The position numbers and the translations under genes were made by a program. A stretch of 64,000 nucleotides of DNA from JALHNI01 sp044226365 (GTDB taxonomy: Bacteria > Acidobacteriota > Terriglobia > Bryobacterales > Bryobacteraceae), in the NCBI GenBank assembly GCA_044226365.1, contig JBGAHE010000001.1:62001-126000 (forward strand), written 5' to 3'. Numbering within the stretch: position 1 is the stretch's first letter; each line of letters starts with the position of its first letter. Shown here one piece after another: positions 1 through 8,137 of the stretch. The notes beneath the pieces were generated by a model that saw only the letters and a list, made by a program, of their open reading frames with translations, searched no databases and was not told the DNA's origin.

Positions 1-468
1 GGTGCTCATCACGGTGAAGTTGGTGGGGTTGATGAAGCGGATCTTCGCGCTGCCGTCACTCATGATGAGGCGCTTGCCGTCGTTGGTGAGTCCCCAGCCT
101 TCGCCGGTATAGGTATGCTCGGCGAGCAGGCGGAAGCTGAAGCGATCGTAGACGAAGGCTTTGCCGCTTTGCCAAGTGAGCTGATAGAGCTTGCCGCCGA
201 AGTTGGTCATGCCTTCGGCGAAGTATTGCGCCGGGACAATCTGCTTCTGCATGACCTTGCCGGTAGCTAGATCAGTCATGCGGAGGCTGGAGCGGCCGTT
301 CAAGCCGGTGCTCTCGTAGAGGTGGCCGTCGAGATAAATCAGCCCCTGCGTGAAGGCTCCGGGGTCATGAGGATAGGTGCGCACCAGGCGATAACCGCTG
401 ATGGGCGCTGCCGCGTAGGCCATCGAGGTCAGCAGCATGAGGCAAGTTCCCAGTTTCAATGCTTTCAT
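1..468 (-). CDS. Glutaminyl-peptide cyclotransferase (plant/bacterial beta-propeller type), 3' end outside window
   Basis: The first 156 codons are visible; the C-terminus lies beyond the window edge. A signal peptide (MKALKLGTCLMLLTSMAYA) is followed by YPHDPGAFTQGLIY, YESTGLNGRSSLR and EGWGLTNDGKRLIMSDGS. These are hallmark segments of the glutamine cyclotransferase family, five-bladed propellers that convert N-terminal Gln to pyroglutamate. The signal peptide implies an exported enzyme. ATG 468 was chosen because it lies one base after the stop of the upstream desaturase gene; ATG 480 is in frame but would overlap that gene. The two genes are probably co-transcribed. Confidence 0.88.
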   Translation of the reverse strand, partial: MKALKLGTCLMLLTSMAYAAAPISGYRLVRTYPHDPGAFTQGLIYLDGHLYESTGLNGRSSLRMTDLATGKVMQKQIVPAQYFAEGMTNFGGKLYQLTWQSGKAFVYDRFSFRLLAEHTYTGEGWGLTNDGKRLIMSDGSAKIRFINPTNFTVMST

Positions 469-469
469 T

Positions 470-1780
470 TTAGGCGACATCGGGTTGGAGGTACTGGCGA
501 GGTTGGCCGAAGGCGGCGGCGACGGCGGAGGCGGCGAGATAGCCGCTGCGCACGGCGCCTTCCATGGTGGCAGGCCAGCCGGAGCGGGTCCAGTCACCAG
601 CCAGGAAAAGGTTGGGGACCTGCGTCGTGGCGAGCGGTCGCTTTGCTTCCAGGCCGGGGCAGGCCGAGAAGGTGGCCCGGACTTCTTTGACGACGTGAGC
701 TTTCACCAATTTCGCCTTTTCGACGCCGGGCAGGAACTCGGCCAGTTCTTTGACGGCGAGGGCGATCACGTCGGCGCGGGGAAGGTCGGTGAGGCCGCGC
801 GAGGCGGAGACGACCACTTGCAGATAGCGGCCTTCGTCCTTGTTGAAGAACCACTGGATGGTGCGATCCAGCAGGGTGCCATGCGGCATCTGGGTGACGG
901 GACGGTCGAACCAGAGGTGAATGCCGGTGATGGGGGAATGCGTGAAGGCGGTCCAGTCAATGCCGAGCGGGGGCAGCAAGGGCTGCGCTTTCTCAAAGGG
1001 CAGGGCACTGAGGTACGCGTCGGCTGTGCGGGCTTGGCCGCCGGCAACGAGACCCTGAATGCGGCCGTCGCGGAAGTCGAGGGACTCGACGCTGGCGCGT
1101 TCGTGGAGGCGGACGGAAGGGAAACGGGTCCAGCCCTGGTGGCCGTACAAGTCGCCGAGCGGGACGGCGGGGACGCCCATCTCGTAGAAGTCGGCACCGG
1201 CGAGAAAGCCCAGCCAGAAGACCTGGAAGCCGTGCGAAGCGGCCATGCGGTCGAGCTCTTCGTTGATGGCGCTGACGAGCACCTGCCGCCAGAAGCGCTC
1301 GATCAGGCGAGGCGATTGGTTCTGTTCGAGCAGCCAGGTCTGCATAGAGATCTGGTCGAGGTCGGTGCGGGAGAGGCGCTGGCGCTTGAGGGCGAGCAGG
1401 GCTTTACCGAGGCTGACTTTCTCGCCGAGAGTCAGCCATGTGGCCCGGGAGAAGGCGCCGGCGAAATGCAGCGGCGGCGGCAGCCAGCCGGCGTGGAGGC
1501 GCGAGACGCGGCCGCCGGGCTCGATGAAGTCGATGTCGCGGTGGAATTCGATGCGATTGCCGACGCCGAGGCGATCGTAGAAGTTGAGGAGGTTGGTGCA
1601 GCAGCGCAAGAGGACGTGCTGGCAATTGTCGATGGTCTCGTCGCCGATGGTGTAGGAGGTCGCGCGGCCGCCGAAGTAGGGGCGCGATTCATACACGTCG
1701 ACGTCGTAGCCATCGGAACCGAGGGCTGCCGCTGCCGCCAAGCCTGCTAATCCACCGCCTAGAATCGCTACGCGCGGCAC
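470..1780 (-). CDS. hpnE: Hydroxysqualene dehydroxylase-like FAD-dependent desaturase (HpnE family)
   Basis: 436 aa starting at GTG 1780. An N-terminal FAD-binding Rossmann motif (GGGLAGLAAA, residues 8-17) is followed by the YFGGRATSY segment. The C-terminus has the NLFLAGDWTRSGWPATMEGA signature seen in phytoene-desaturase-like amine oxidoreductases and squalene-associated HpnE. HpnE reduces hydroxysqualene to squalene for hopanoid synthesis. No hpnC or hpnD is visible here, so the assignment to hopanoid rather than carotenoid metabolism rests on sequence resemblance alone. The gene is divergent from purH with 47 nt between starts, and one base separates its stop from the cyclotransferase start. 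Confidence 0.8.
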   Translation of the reverse strand: MPRVAILGGGLAGLAAAAALGSDGYDVDVYESRPYFGGRATSYTIGDETIDNCQHVLLRCCTNLLNFYDRLGVGNRIEFHRDIDFIEPGGRVSRLHAGWLPPPLHFAGAFSRATWLTLGEKVSLGKALLALKRQRLSRTDLDQISMQTWLLEQNQSPRLIERFWRQVLVSAINEELDRMAASHGFQVFWLGFLAGADFYEMGVPAVPLGDLYGHQGWTRFPSVRLHERASVESLDFRDGRIQGLVAGGQARTADAYLSALPFEKAQPLLPPLGIDWTAFTHSPITGIHLWFDRPVTQMPHGTLLDRTIQWFFNKDEGRYLQVVVSASRGLTDLPRADVIALAVKELAEFLPGVEKAKLVKAHVVKEVRATFSACPGLEAKRPLATTQVPNLFLAGDWTRSGWPATMEGAVRSGYLAASAVAAAFGQPRQYLQPDVA

Positions 1781-1827
1781 CGGTTCTCTTCGCTCACGCT
1801 TTGATTATTGCGCGAGAATGGAGGTTC

Positions 1828-3351
1828 ATGATTGCGCGCGCGCTGTTAAGCGTCACTGACAAGACCGGCCTGGTGGACTTTGCCCGGGCCCTCCACGAAA
1901 TGGGCGTCGAACTGGTTTCGACCGGCGGGACGGCGAAAGCCATTAGCGCGGCCGGCATTCCGGTGCGCGACGTGGGCGACGTCACCGGTTTTCCGGAGAT
2001 GATGGACGGGCGGCTGAAGACGATTCACCCGAAGATTGCCGGCGGCATGCTGGCGCGGCGCGATCAGCCGTCGCATGTGGCGGCGATGCAGGAGCACGGG
2101 ATCCCGGCAATCGATCTGGTGGTGGTGAACCTCTATGAGTTCGAGAAGGTGGCCGCGCAGGCCGGCGCGACGCTTGAGCAACTGATCGAGAACATCGACA
2201 TCGGCGGACCGACGATGATCCGCGCGGCGGCGAAGAATCACGAGAGTGTGGGCGTGGTGACGTCGTCGGCTGACTATGACGAAGTGATCCGTTTACTGCG
2301 CGAGCATGGCGAATTGCCGCACGCGTTTCGCTGGGAGTTGGCGCGCAAGGCGTTTGCGCGGACGGCGGCTTATGATCGGGCGATCAGCTTGCGGCTGGCG
2401 GAGGTGGACGCGGCGCCGACGGCGGTACCGGCGACGCTGGACTTGCGGGTGCCCAAGGCGTTCGACTTGCGTTACGGTGAGAATCCGCACCAGTCGGCGG
2501 CGCTTTATTCAACGCGGACGGGCGGTATTGCCGGCGCCGAGCAATTGCAGGGCAAGGAGCTTTCCTACAACAATCTGGTGGATCTGGATGCGGCTTGGCA
2601 ACTGATCAACGAGTTCACGGAAATGCCGGCTTGCGCGATCATCAAGCACACGAATCCTTGCGGGTGTGCCGAAGCGGCGACGTTGGCGGAAGCGTACGCG
2701 AAGGCGTTGGAGGCGGATCCGATTTCGGCGTTCGGCGGCGTGCTGGCGTTCAACCGGCCGATGGATGCGGCGACGGCGACCGAAGTGGCGAAGCTATTCA
2801 CCGAGGCGATCGCGGCGCCAGGCTATAGCCCGGAGGCGCTGGCCGTGCTGGCCGCGAAGAAAAATCTGCGCGTGCTGCGGGTGGCAAATACGAATCTGGA
2901 TGAGCCGGTGGTCAAGAGCATTTCCGGCGGCTTTCTCGTGCAGACGGCGGACCGCGCGGTGCTGACCGACGCCCGCGTGGTGACTGAACGTCAGCCGACG
3001 CCCGAGGAATGGCACGCGCTGCGGTTTGGCTGGAAGGTGGTGAAGCATCTGAAGTCGAACGCGATCCTGTATGCGCGAGCCGGGCAGGCGATCAGCGCGG
3101 GGGCCGGCCAGATGAGCCGGGTGGATTCGGTCAAGGTGGGAGCCATGAAAACGCATCTGCCGCTGGCGGGTACGGTGGTAGCTTCTGACGCCTTCTTCCC
3201 GTTTCCGGATGGCTTAGAAGAAGCGGCGAAGCATGGCATCACGGCGGCGATTCAGCCGGGCGGGTCCGTGAAGGATCAGGAAGTGATTGCCGCGGCGAAC
3301 CGGCTGGGGTTGGCGATGGTGTTCACCGGTATCCGGCACTTCCGGCACTAA
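1828..3351 (+). CDS. purH: Bifunctional phosphoribosylaminoimidazolecarboxamide formyltransferase / IMP cyclohydrolase
   Basis: 507 aa, normal family length. The N-terminal MGS-like cyclohydrolase domain shows LLSVTDKTGLVDFA and MDGRLKTIHPKIAGGML. The AICAR transformylase domain follows, with LRYGENPHQ (from about residue 214) and the catalytic Lys-His pair (K273, H274) in IIKHTNPCG. It catalyses the last two steps of de novo IMP synthesis. ATG 1828 is preferred over TTG 1801 because it has a GGAGG at 1820-1824 and gives the family N-terminus MIARALLSVTDK, although the spacing is short (3 nt). The gene converges on the dehydratase gene across a strong hairpin. purD lies 16 kb away, so purine genes are dispersed. 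Confidence 0.96.
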   Translation: MIARALLSVTDKTGLVDFARALHEMGVELVSTGGTAKAISAAGIPVRDVGDVTGFPEMMDGRLKTIHPKIAGGMLARRDQPSHVAAMQEHGIPAIDLVVVNLYEFEKVAAQAGATLEQLIENIDIGGPTMIRAAAKNHESVGVVTSSADYDEVIRLLREHGELPHAFRWELARKAFARTAAYDRAISLRLAEVDAAPTAVPATLDLRVPKAFDLRYGENPHQSAALYSTRTGGIAGAEQLQGKELSYNNLVDLDAAWQLINEFTEMPACAIIKHTNPCGCAEAATLAEAYAKALEADPISAFGGVLAFNRPMDAATATEVAKLFTEAIAAPGYSPEALAVLAAKKNLRVLRVANTNLDEPVVKSISGGFLVQTADRAVLTDARVVTERQPTPEEWHALRFGWKVVKHLKSNAILYARAGQAISAGAGQMSRVDSVKVGAMKTHLPLAGTVVASDAFFPFPDGLEEAAKHGITAAIQPGGSVKDQEVIAAANRLGLAMVFTGIRHFRH

Positions 3352-3358
3352 AGACTGA

Positions 3359-3391
3359 GCAGGTCTGGGGCCACGGCGTCCCCAGACCTGC
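3359..3391. terminator. Perfect 12-bp hairpin between convergent genes (bidirectional terminator candidate)
   Basis: Arms 3359-3370 and 3380-3391 are perfect inverted repeats (GCAGGTCTGGGG / CCCCAGACCTGC) with a 9-nt loop. The hairpin lies 7 nt after the purH stop and 8 nt beyond the stop of the convergent dehydratase gene. No T-run follows on either strand, so it may act as a rho-assisted or transcript-end-stabilising hairpin rather than a classic intrinsic terminator. Confidence 0.7.
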
Positions 3392-3399
3392 GCGGAATG

Positions 3400-5190
3400 T
3401 TAGTGGTTGTGGCGCGGGATCTCCTTGCCGACGTCCTGGTATTTGACGGCGAACTCGAGCACGCCGCCGGTTTCCAACTGACTGACGTGGGTGCGGTAGA
3501 GTTCCTGCCACGGGGTTTGATCGGGGCGGTTGTCGATCTTGAGGCGCGAGCGACGGGCGGCTAACTCTTCGTCGGAGATCAGCACGTCGACGCGGCGCGT
3601 GTTCAGGTCGACCTTGATTTCGTCGCCGGTTTCGAGAATCGCGAGATTGCCGCCGATGGCCGATTCAGGCGAGGCGTTGAGAATTGAGGGACTGGCGGAC
3701 GTGCCGCTCTGGCGACCGTCGCCCAAGGTGGCCATCTGGTTCACACCGATCTTGATGAGAGCGTCGGGCGGCTGCATGTTTACGACTTCGGCCGCGCCCG
3801 GCTGGCCGACCGGGCCCACGCCGCGAATCACCAGGATGCAGGTTTCGTCGATGTTGAGCGACGGGTCGTTAATGCGCTCGTGATAGTCTTCGGAGCCTTC
3901 AAAGACGATGGCGCGACCGGTGAAGGTGTTCTCCGCGCCGGGCTTCGAGAGATAGCGCTGGCGAAACTCATCGCCGATGACCGAAGTTTTGACGAGGGCG
4001 GAATCGAAGAGGTTGCCGCTGACGACGAGGAAGCCGGCGTTGGGTATGAGCGGGTCGGCGACGGGGCGAATGACTTTCGTGTCCGCGCTGCGGCGCTGGG
4101 CGTACACTTCGCCGATGGTCTTGCCACTGACGGTGAGGGGCTCCTGCTTGATCAGGCCGGCCTGGATCAGTTCGCCCATAACGGCGGGCACGCCGCCGGC
4201 AAGATGATAGGCTTCGCCGAGATACTCGCCCGCGGGCTGGCAATTGACGATCAGCGGTACGGCGTGGCCGATGGTTTCCCAATCCTTGATGTCAATGTCG
4301 ATGCCCATGTGGCGGGCGATGGCGTTGATATGAGGCGGGCAGTTGGTGGACCCGCCGATGGCCGAGTTGACGACGATGGCGTTATCGAAGGCCGCGCGGG
4401 TCATGATCTGGCTGGGGCGCAGGTTCTCGCGCACCATGTCGACGATACGGCGGCCGGTTTCGTAGGCCATTTGGGCGCGTTCGCGGTAAGGGGCCGGAAT
4501 GGCGGCGCAGCCGGGCAGGGACATGCCCAGGGCTTCGGCCAGCGAGTTCATCGAAAGAGCCGTGCCCATGGTATTGCAATGGCCGATGCTGGGGACGGAG
4601 TTGGTGACCATCTCCATGAAGCCGTCGTAGTCGATTTCACCGGCGGCGTAAAGACGGCGCGCGTCCCAGATCGCCATGCCGCTGCCGGCGAGTTTGCCGT
4701 GGTGATAGCTGTTGATCATCGGTCCACCGGAGTAGACGATGGCCGGGATGTTGACGGTGGCGGCGGCCATCAGGCCCGCGGGGGTAGTTTTGTCGCAGCC
4801 GGTGGTGAGGATCACGCCATCAATCGGATTGCCGTGCAGAATTTCGACGAGGCCGAGATAGGCGAGGTTGCGATCAAGCGCGGCGGTGGGGCGGCGGCAG
4901 CCTTCGTGGATGGGATGGACGGGGAAGACGAACGGAAGGCCGCCCGCGTCACGGACGCCGTCGCGGAGCCGGGTGACGAGGTCCAGCAGGTGGCGATTGC
5001 AGGGGGAAAGGTCGTTGCCGGTTTGCGCGATGCCAATGACGGGCTTGTCGCTTTGCAATTCGGCGCGGGTGAGGCCGTAGTTGGGGAAGCGCTCGATGTA
5101 GAGCGCGGTCATCCCCGGATTGGCAGGGTTGTCAAACCAGTTGCGGCTGCGTAGACGTCCGGGACATTCGTTCTTAGGGTCGAGGCTCAT
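3400..5190 (-). CDS. IlvD/Edd-family dehydratase, L-arabinonate dehydratase-like
   Basis: 596 aa. The three cysteines that ligate the Fe-S cluster in this family are present: C64 (NDLSPCNRH), C132 (TTGCDKTTPA) and C205 (GHCNTMGTA). The start RSRNWFDNPANPGMTALYIE and the C-terminus GKEIPRHNH resemble L-arabinonate and related sugar-acid dehydratases more than branched-chain IlvD. The likely reaction is dehydration of a sugar acid to a 2-keto-3-deoxy acid; the exact substrate cannot be told from sequence. ATG 5190 has an AAGGGG Shine-Dalgarno that overlaps the stop of the upstream DUF3445 gene (7 nt gap). It is the last gene of a six-gene minus-strand run. Confidence 0.88.
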   Translation of the reverse strand: MSLDPKNECPGRLRSRNWFDNPANPGMTALYIERFPNYGLTRAELQSDKPVIGIAQTGNDLSPCNRHLLDLVTRLRDGVRDAGGLPFVFPVHPIHEGCRRPTAALDRNLAYLGLVEILHGNPIDGVILTTGCDKTTPAGLMAAATVNIPAIVYSGGPMINSYHHGKLAGSGMAIWDARRLYAAGEIDYDGFMEMVTNSVPSIGHCNTMGTALSMNSLAEALGMSLPGCAAIPAPYRERAQMAYETGRRIVDMVRENLRPSQIMTRAAFDNAIVVNSAIGGSTNCPPHINAIARHMGIDIDIKDWETIGHAVPLIVNCQPAGEYLGEAYHLAGGVPAVMGELIQAGLIKQEPLTVSGKTIGEVYAQRRSADTKVIRPVADPLIPNAGFLVVSGNLFDSALVKTSVIGDEFRQRYLSKPGAENTFTGRAIVFEGSEDYHERINDPSLNIDETCILVIRGVGPVGQPGAAEVVNMQPPDALIKIGVNQMATLGDGRQSGTSASPSILNASPESAIGGNLAILETGDEIKVDLNTRRVDVLISDEELAARRSRLKIDNRPDQTPWQELYRTHVSQLETGGVLEFAVKYQDVGKEIPRHNH

Positions 5191-5197
5191 GAACCCC

Positions 5198-5983
5198 TTA
5201 TTGTATGGGATGCGTCGGAAGGGCCGAGAGCAGCGGGACGACAAACGGAGCGAGACCTTTGTAGGCGAGCATCTCGGGCGGGGCGGTGCGCAGGGCTTCG
5301 GCTAGAGCTTGACGCTCGGCGGCCGAGAGAGACGCGATCGGCTCGACGTAGGTCCGGACGGTGAACAGGACGCCGCCGGGAAGTCGGGAGAGGGTTTGGC
5401 GCTCCAAGCGGAGGAAGCAGCGGGTGAGGGCGTTGGCGACGGTGATCTGCCTTTTTGCTGCTTCGAAGGTGGCGTTGATCGCCGGGGGCAGATCCAGACG
5501 GTTGGTCACTTTAACGGCCCAGTTGACTCGCCAGACGGGGCGGCCGGGCTTAAGCCGGTCCAGGAGTTTGAGCGTGGGGTCGCCGAGCTTCGGGGCGAAG
5601 CCGGGGACGGGATCGTGTACGGCGAGCAGGGAGCGTCCGAGTTTGTCGGCGAGGCACCAGTCGTTGGGAAAGCAGAGTTGACCGGCGACCAGGGGCCAGC
5701 CGGGCGTGTCGCTCAGCAGGAGCAGGTCCTCGGCGACCTGGCGGCCGGCCCAATCGAGCGCGTTGTGCGCGGGGGGATCCGCGAAGCCGAGGGCGCGGGC
5801 GGCGGCCTGTTGGAGGTCTTCGGTGCCGGGGAGGGTTTGGACGTGAAAGGCGGGGTCAGCGGTTAGAAGCAAATGCTTCTGCGACAGTTGGTCCGCGCAG
5901 GGTTCCAGCAGCGGCTCGTCAAGCAAGGGGCGCACGCCGAGCGTCATGGCGTAGGGTGCGCCGTCGAGCGGAAAGTGCCGCAT
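5198..5983 (-). CDS. DUF3445 / heme-dependent oxidative N-demethylase-like protein
   Basis: 261 aa, beginning MRHFPLDGAPYAMTLGVRPL. Segments PLVAGQLCFPNDWCLADKLG, AVHDPVPGF, RPVWRVNWAV, FLRLERQTLSRLPGGVLFTV and RTYVEPI match the DUF3445 family. Members described experimentally are heme-dependent oxidative N-demethylases acting on small amines. A much longer frame extends upstream but overlaps the preceding gene, so ATG 5983, two bases after the upstream stop, was chosen. Tight packing with the membrane protein upstream and the sugar-acid dehydratase downstream suggests one transcript. Substrate and localisation are unknown; no signal peptide is seen. Confidence 0.78.
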   Translation of the reverse strand: MRHFPLDGAPYAMTLGVRPLLDEPLLEPCADQLSQKHLLLTADPAFHVQTLPGTEDLQQAAARALGFADPPAHNALDWAGRQVAEDLLLLSDTPGWPLVAGQLCFPNDWCLADKLGRSLLAVHDPVPGFAPKLGDPTLKLLDRLKPGRPVWRVNWAVKVTNRLDLPPAINATFEAAKRQITVANALTRCFLRLERQTLSRLPGGVLFTVRTYVEPIASLSAAERQALAEALRTAPPEMLAYKGLAPFVVPLLSALPTHPIQ

Positions 5984-5985
5984 GG

Positions 5986-6777
5986 TTAGAGCTTGGGGAG
6001 GCGGCGGATCATGGCGGCGGTGTTGACGCCGCCGGGCAGGTCGATGGAATCGATGACGAGGCCGTCTTTGTTCAGGCAGCCGATGTAGCGGGCGTTTTTG
6101 CGGTCGCTGCCCATGAGGATGACGGTGAGTTGGCGATCCGGGTATTGAAGGAAGCGAAACTGGAGTTCGCCCTGGTCGGAACGCCAGCGGTCCTGACGGG
6201 GTTCGCCGAGCTTGCGGACGACAGCGAAGTAATCGTCCTGGGCGGTGAAGCCGAGGTCGGATTGAAGGACACTGCGGAACTCGACCGATTCGCCGGAAGT
6301 GCGGCCGCGGTAGAAGGCGACGGCGACGGCGAGAACGGCGATGGCCGCCACCAGAGACATCAGAATCATGCGGCCGATTCGCGATTCGGCCGAGGTCTCC
6401 ATGCGCATATTCATGGGGCCGGGCGGGGGAGCCTGAGCGGGCTCGTCGCTCGTCGACACCGGGGCGGTGGAGATGGGCGGCATGGCGAGGACACGCTTCT
6501 CGTGGGGCCAAACGCCGCCGGCCTTATGTTCGAGCTCTTTCTTGAGACCGACGATCATGACCGGCTCTTCGACGCGCGAGATCTCGCCGATGTAGCGGCG
6601 GGGGACCCACAGGGTGTGGTCGCTTTTGGTGTTGGAGACGAGGATTTCGCTCCAAGTGGCTTCGCGGGCGCGCCATTCGTTGTGCTCAATGCCGACGATG
6701 GGCGGGTAGAACGAGAACGGCCGGTCCCCGGCGGAGTCAAAGGGCGGCGGTAAAGTGGGCAGCGGCGCTTCGTTCAT
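5986..6777 (-). CDS. Single-pass membrane protein of unknown function
   Basis: 263 aa, family not recognised. Residues 1-130 are soluble and proline-rich, including VGIEHNEWRAREATWSEILV and an APPPGP stretch. One clear transmembrane helix follows (about residues 137-157, MILMSLVAAIAVLAVAVAFY). A C-terminal domain then contains FRSVLQSDLGFTAQDDYFAV and repeated LGEPRQDRW / RFLQYPDRQLTVILMG strands. It ends two bases before the DUF3445 start and probably shares its transcript. Coding is supported by packing and by normal codon use. No function can be assigned. Confidence 0.7.
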   Translation of the reverse strand: MNEAPLPTLPPPFDSAGDRPFSFYPPIVGIEHNEWRAREATWSEILVSNTKSDHTLWVPRRYIGEISRVEEPVMIVGLKKELEHKAGGVWPHEKRVLAMPPISTAPVSTSDEPAQAPPPGPMNMRMETSAESRIGRMILMSLVAAIAVLAVAVAFYRGRTSGESVEFRSVLQSDLGFTAQDDYFAVVRKLGEPRQDRWRSDQGELQFRFLQYPDRQLTVILMGSDRKNARYIGCLNKDGLVIDSIDLPGGVNTAAMIRRLPKL

Positions 6778-6804
6778 GGATTGACTTCTCCATACTAGCG
6801 CCTG

Positions 6805-7212
6805 CTATTGGGGAAGCTTGGCAGTCTGGTGGGCGACCAATTGCCAGCGGCCGTCGCGCTTGAGCCAGGTGTGCATCAGCATGACGCGGTCGTCGAACTT
6901 GCCGTTCTGGTTGACGCCCCACATGTGCATGCGGGCATGGACCAGGAAGGCGTCGCCGATGGCTTGCGTCTTGACGATTTCCTGCTCTACGCCGGCGTAC
7001 TTCTGCTTGCCGGAGGTGACCTTCGCGATGTAGGTGGCTTTGGTGTCCGTCACGCCCGTGGCATGGCCGTAGATTAACTGAGGGTGCAGGACACGCTCGA
7101 GCGTGGCGCCGTCAGGCTTCTGGATGGCAGCGATCCATTGCTTCTCCAACTGCAGAATGGAGGCGCTTTCGTCGGCAAAGGCCGCCAGCAGGACAAAAAG
7201 GCAAGTCAACAT
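6805..7212 (-). CDS. Secreted DUF4440 / NTF2-like protein
   Basis: 135 aa. A short signal-like N-terminus (MLTCLFVLLAAFA) is followed by LEKQWIAAIQKPDGATLERVL and HTWLKRDGRWQLVAHQTAKL, the first helix and last strand typical of SnoaL/NTF2-like DUF4440 domains. These are small cone-shaped folds of variable role. No catalytic residues can be named. It lies 15 nt downstream of the EamA transporter gene. A second DUF4440 protein with the same architecture is encoded at 24189-24599. Confidence 0.78.
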   Translation of the reverse strand: MLTCLFVLLAAFADESASILQLEKQWIAAIQKPDGATLERVLHPQLIYGHATGVTDTKATYIAKVTSGKQKYAGVEQEIVKTQAIGDAFLVHARMHMWGVNQNGKFDDRVMLMHTWLKRDGRWQLVAHQTAKLPQ

Positions 7213-7227
7213 GCGGCCACTACAATA

Positions 7228-8133
7228 TCAGGCCGATTGGCCCAACCGCATGACCACGAAGACGCCGGCCATCACCAACGCGGTGCCGGTGAACAGGCCC
7301 GGCGCCAGGGCTTCCCGGAACATGATCGAGCTGAGCGCGATGCCGCAAATGGGCACGATGAATGAGAACATGGTGAGCGTGCCGGCGGCGTGCTTCTTCA
7401 GTAACTCCGCCCAGACGATGAAGCAGATGCCGGCCACGATGACGCCTTGATAGAGAATCGCGCAGACGGCTTCGGTGGAGAGGGGCTTTAAGAGAAGCGG
7501 TTCGCTCGCGAGCGCGATGACGAAGAAGAGCGGCACGGAAAGCAGCATCTGCCAGACGATGGAGCGCGCCGGGTCGACTCGTTGCACCAGCCAGCGTGTG
7601 TAGACCTGACGTACGCCGAGCAGGAACGACGAGATGATCATCAGCACGTTGCCGAGCAAGGGGCGCGGGGCGAGGCCGGCATCTGGACGGCCCAGCACCA
7701 GCACCATGATGCCGGCCAAGGCCAGCGCGAGTCCCAGCAGTCGGATCCCGGTGAGCGGTTCTTCGTGGACGCCGAAACGGCGGCTGAAGTGCCCGGCGAG
7801 GTTCGAGAAGATCGGATAGGCGTTCAGGATGACGACGCCGTAGGCGGGCGAGGTGAGGGCCGAAGCTGTGTTCAGCAGGGCGATCTGAATGGTGAACAGG
7901 ATGCCCAGCACCAGCAGCGGGATGTACTCGCGGCGAGTGGGCGTCATGCGAACGCCGCTCCATAAGGACCAGCCCGCAACGAAAAGGACGCCAGTGAGCA
8001 TGCGCCAGAAGGCGCTCCACAGCGGAGGCACCGAGTCCACGCCGGCGCGGATGGAAACGACGTTGCCACCCCAAAGAATTGAGATCAGGATGGCGATGAC
8101 CGCGCTGGAGGCGCCGATCGGCGTGGGCTTCAT
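7228..8133 (-). CDS. DMT-superfamily permease (EamA, two repeats)
   Basis: 301 aa, consistent with ten transmembrane helices made of two EamA repeats. The first repeat includes ILISILWGGNVVSIRAGV and AYGVVILNAYPIF. The second includes ILYQGVIVAGICFIVWAELL and SFIVPICGIALSSIMFREAL. Members export or import metabolites and drugs; the substrate is unknown. It starts 4 nt after the stop of the secreted aminotransferase-like gene, so the two are probably co-expressed. Confidence 0.88.
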   Translation of the reverse strand: MKPTPIGASSAVIAILISILWGGNVVSIRAGVDSVPPLWSAFWRMLTGVLFVAGWSLWSGVRMTPTRREYIPLLVLGILFTIQIALLNTASALTSPAYGVVILNAYPIFSNLAGHFSRRFGVHEEPLTGIRLLGLALALAGIMVLVLGRPDAGLAPRPLLGNVLMIISSFLLGVRQVYTRWLVQRVDPARSIVWQMLLSVPLFFVIALASEPLLLKPLSTEAVCAILYQGVIVAGICFIVWAELLKKHAAGTLTMFSFIVPICGIALSSIMFREALAPGLFTGTALVMAGVFVVMRLGQSA

Positions 8134-8137
8134 CTCG

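Noticed and set aside
505..560. GGC/GCG-rich run looking like a microsatellite
   Set aside because: It encodes an alanine-rich segment in the HpnE-like C-terminus; irregular, not a true tandem repeat.
437..1750. Long plus-strand open frame opposite the HpnE-like gene
   Set aside because: Antisense shadow in GC-rich DNA; low-complexity Ala/Glu/Gly translation with no family resemblance, while the minus strand has a clear FAD enzyme.
3880..5154. 424-codon plus-strand frame opposite the dehydratase
   Set aside because: Low-complexity translation; the minus strand encodes an intact enzyme with all cluster cysteines.
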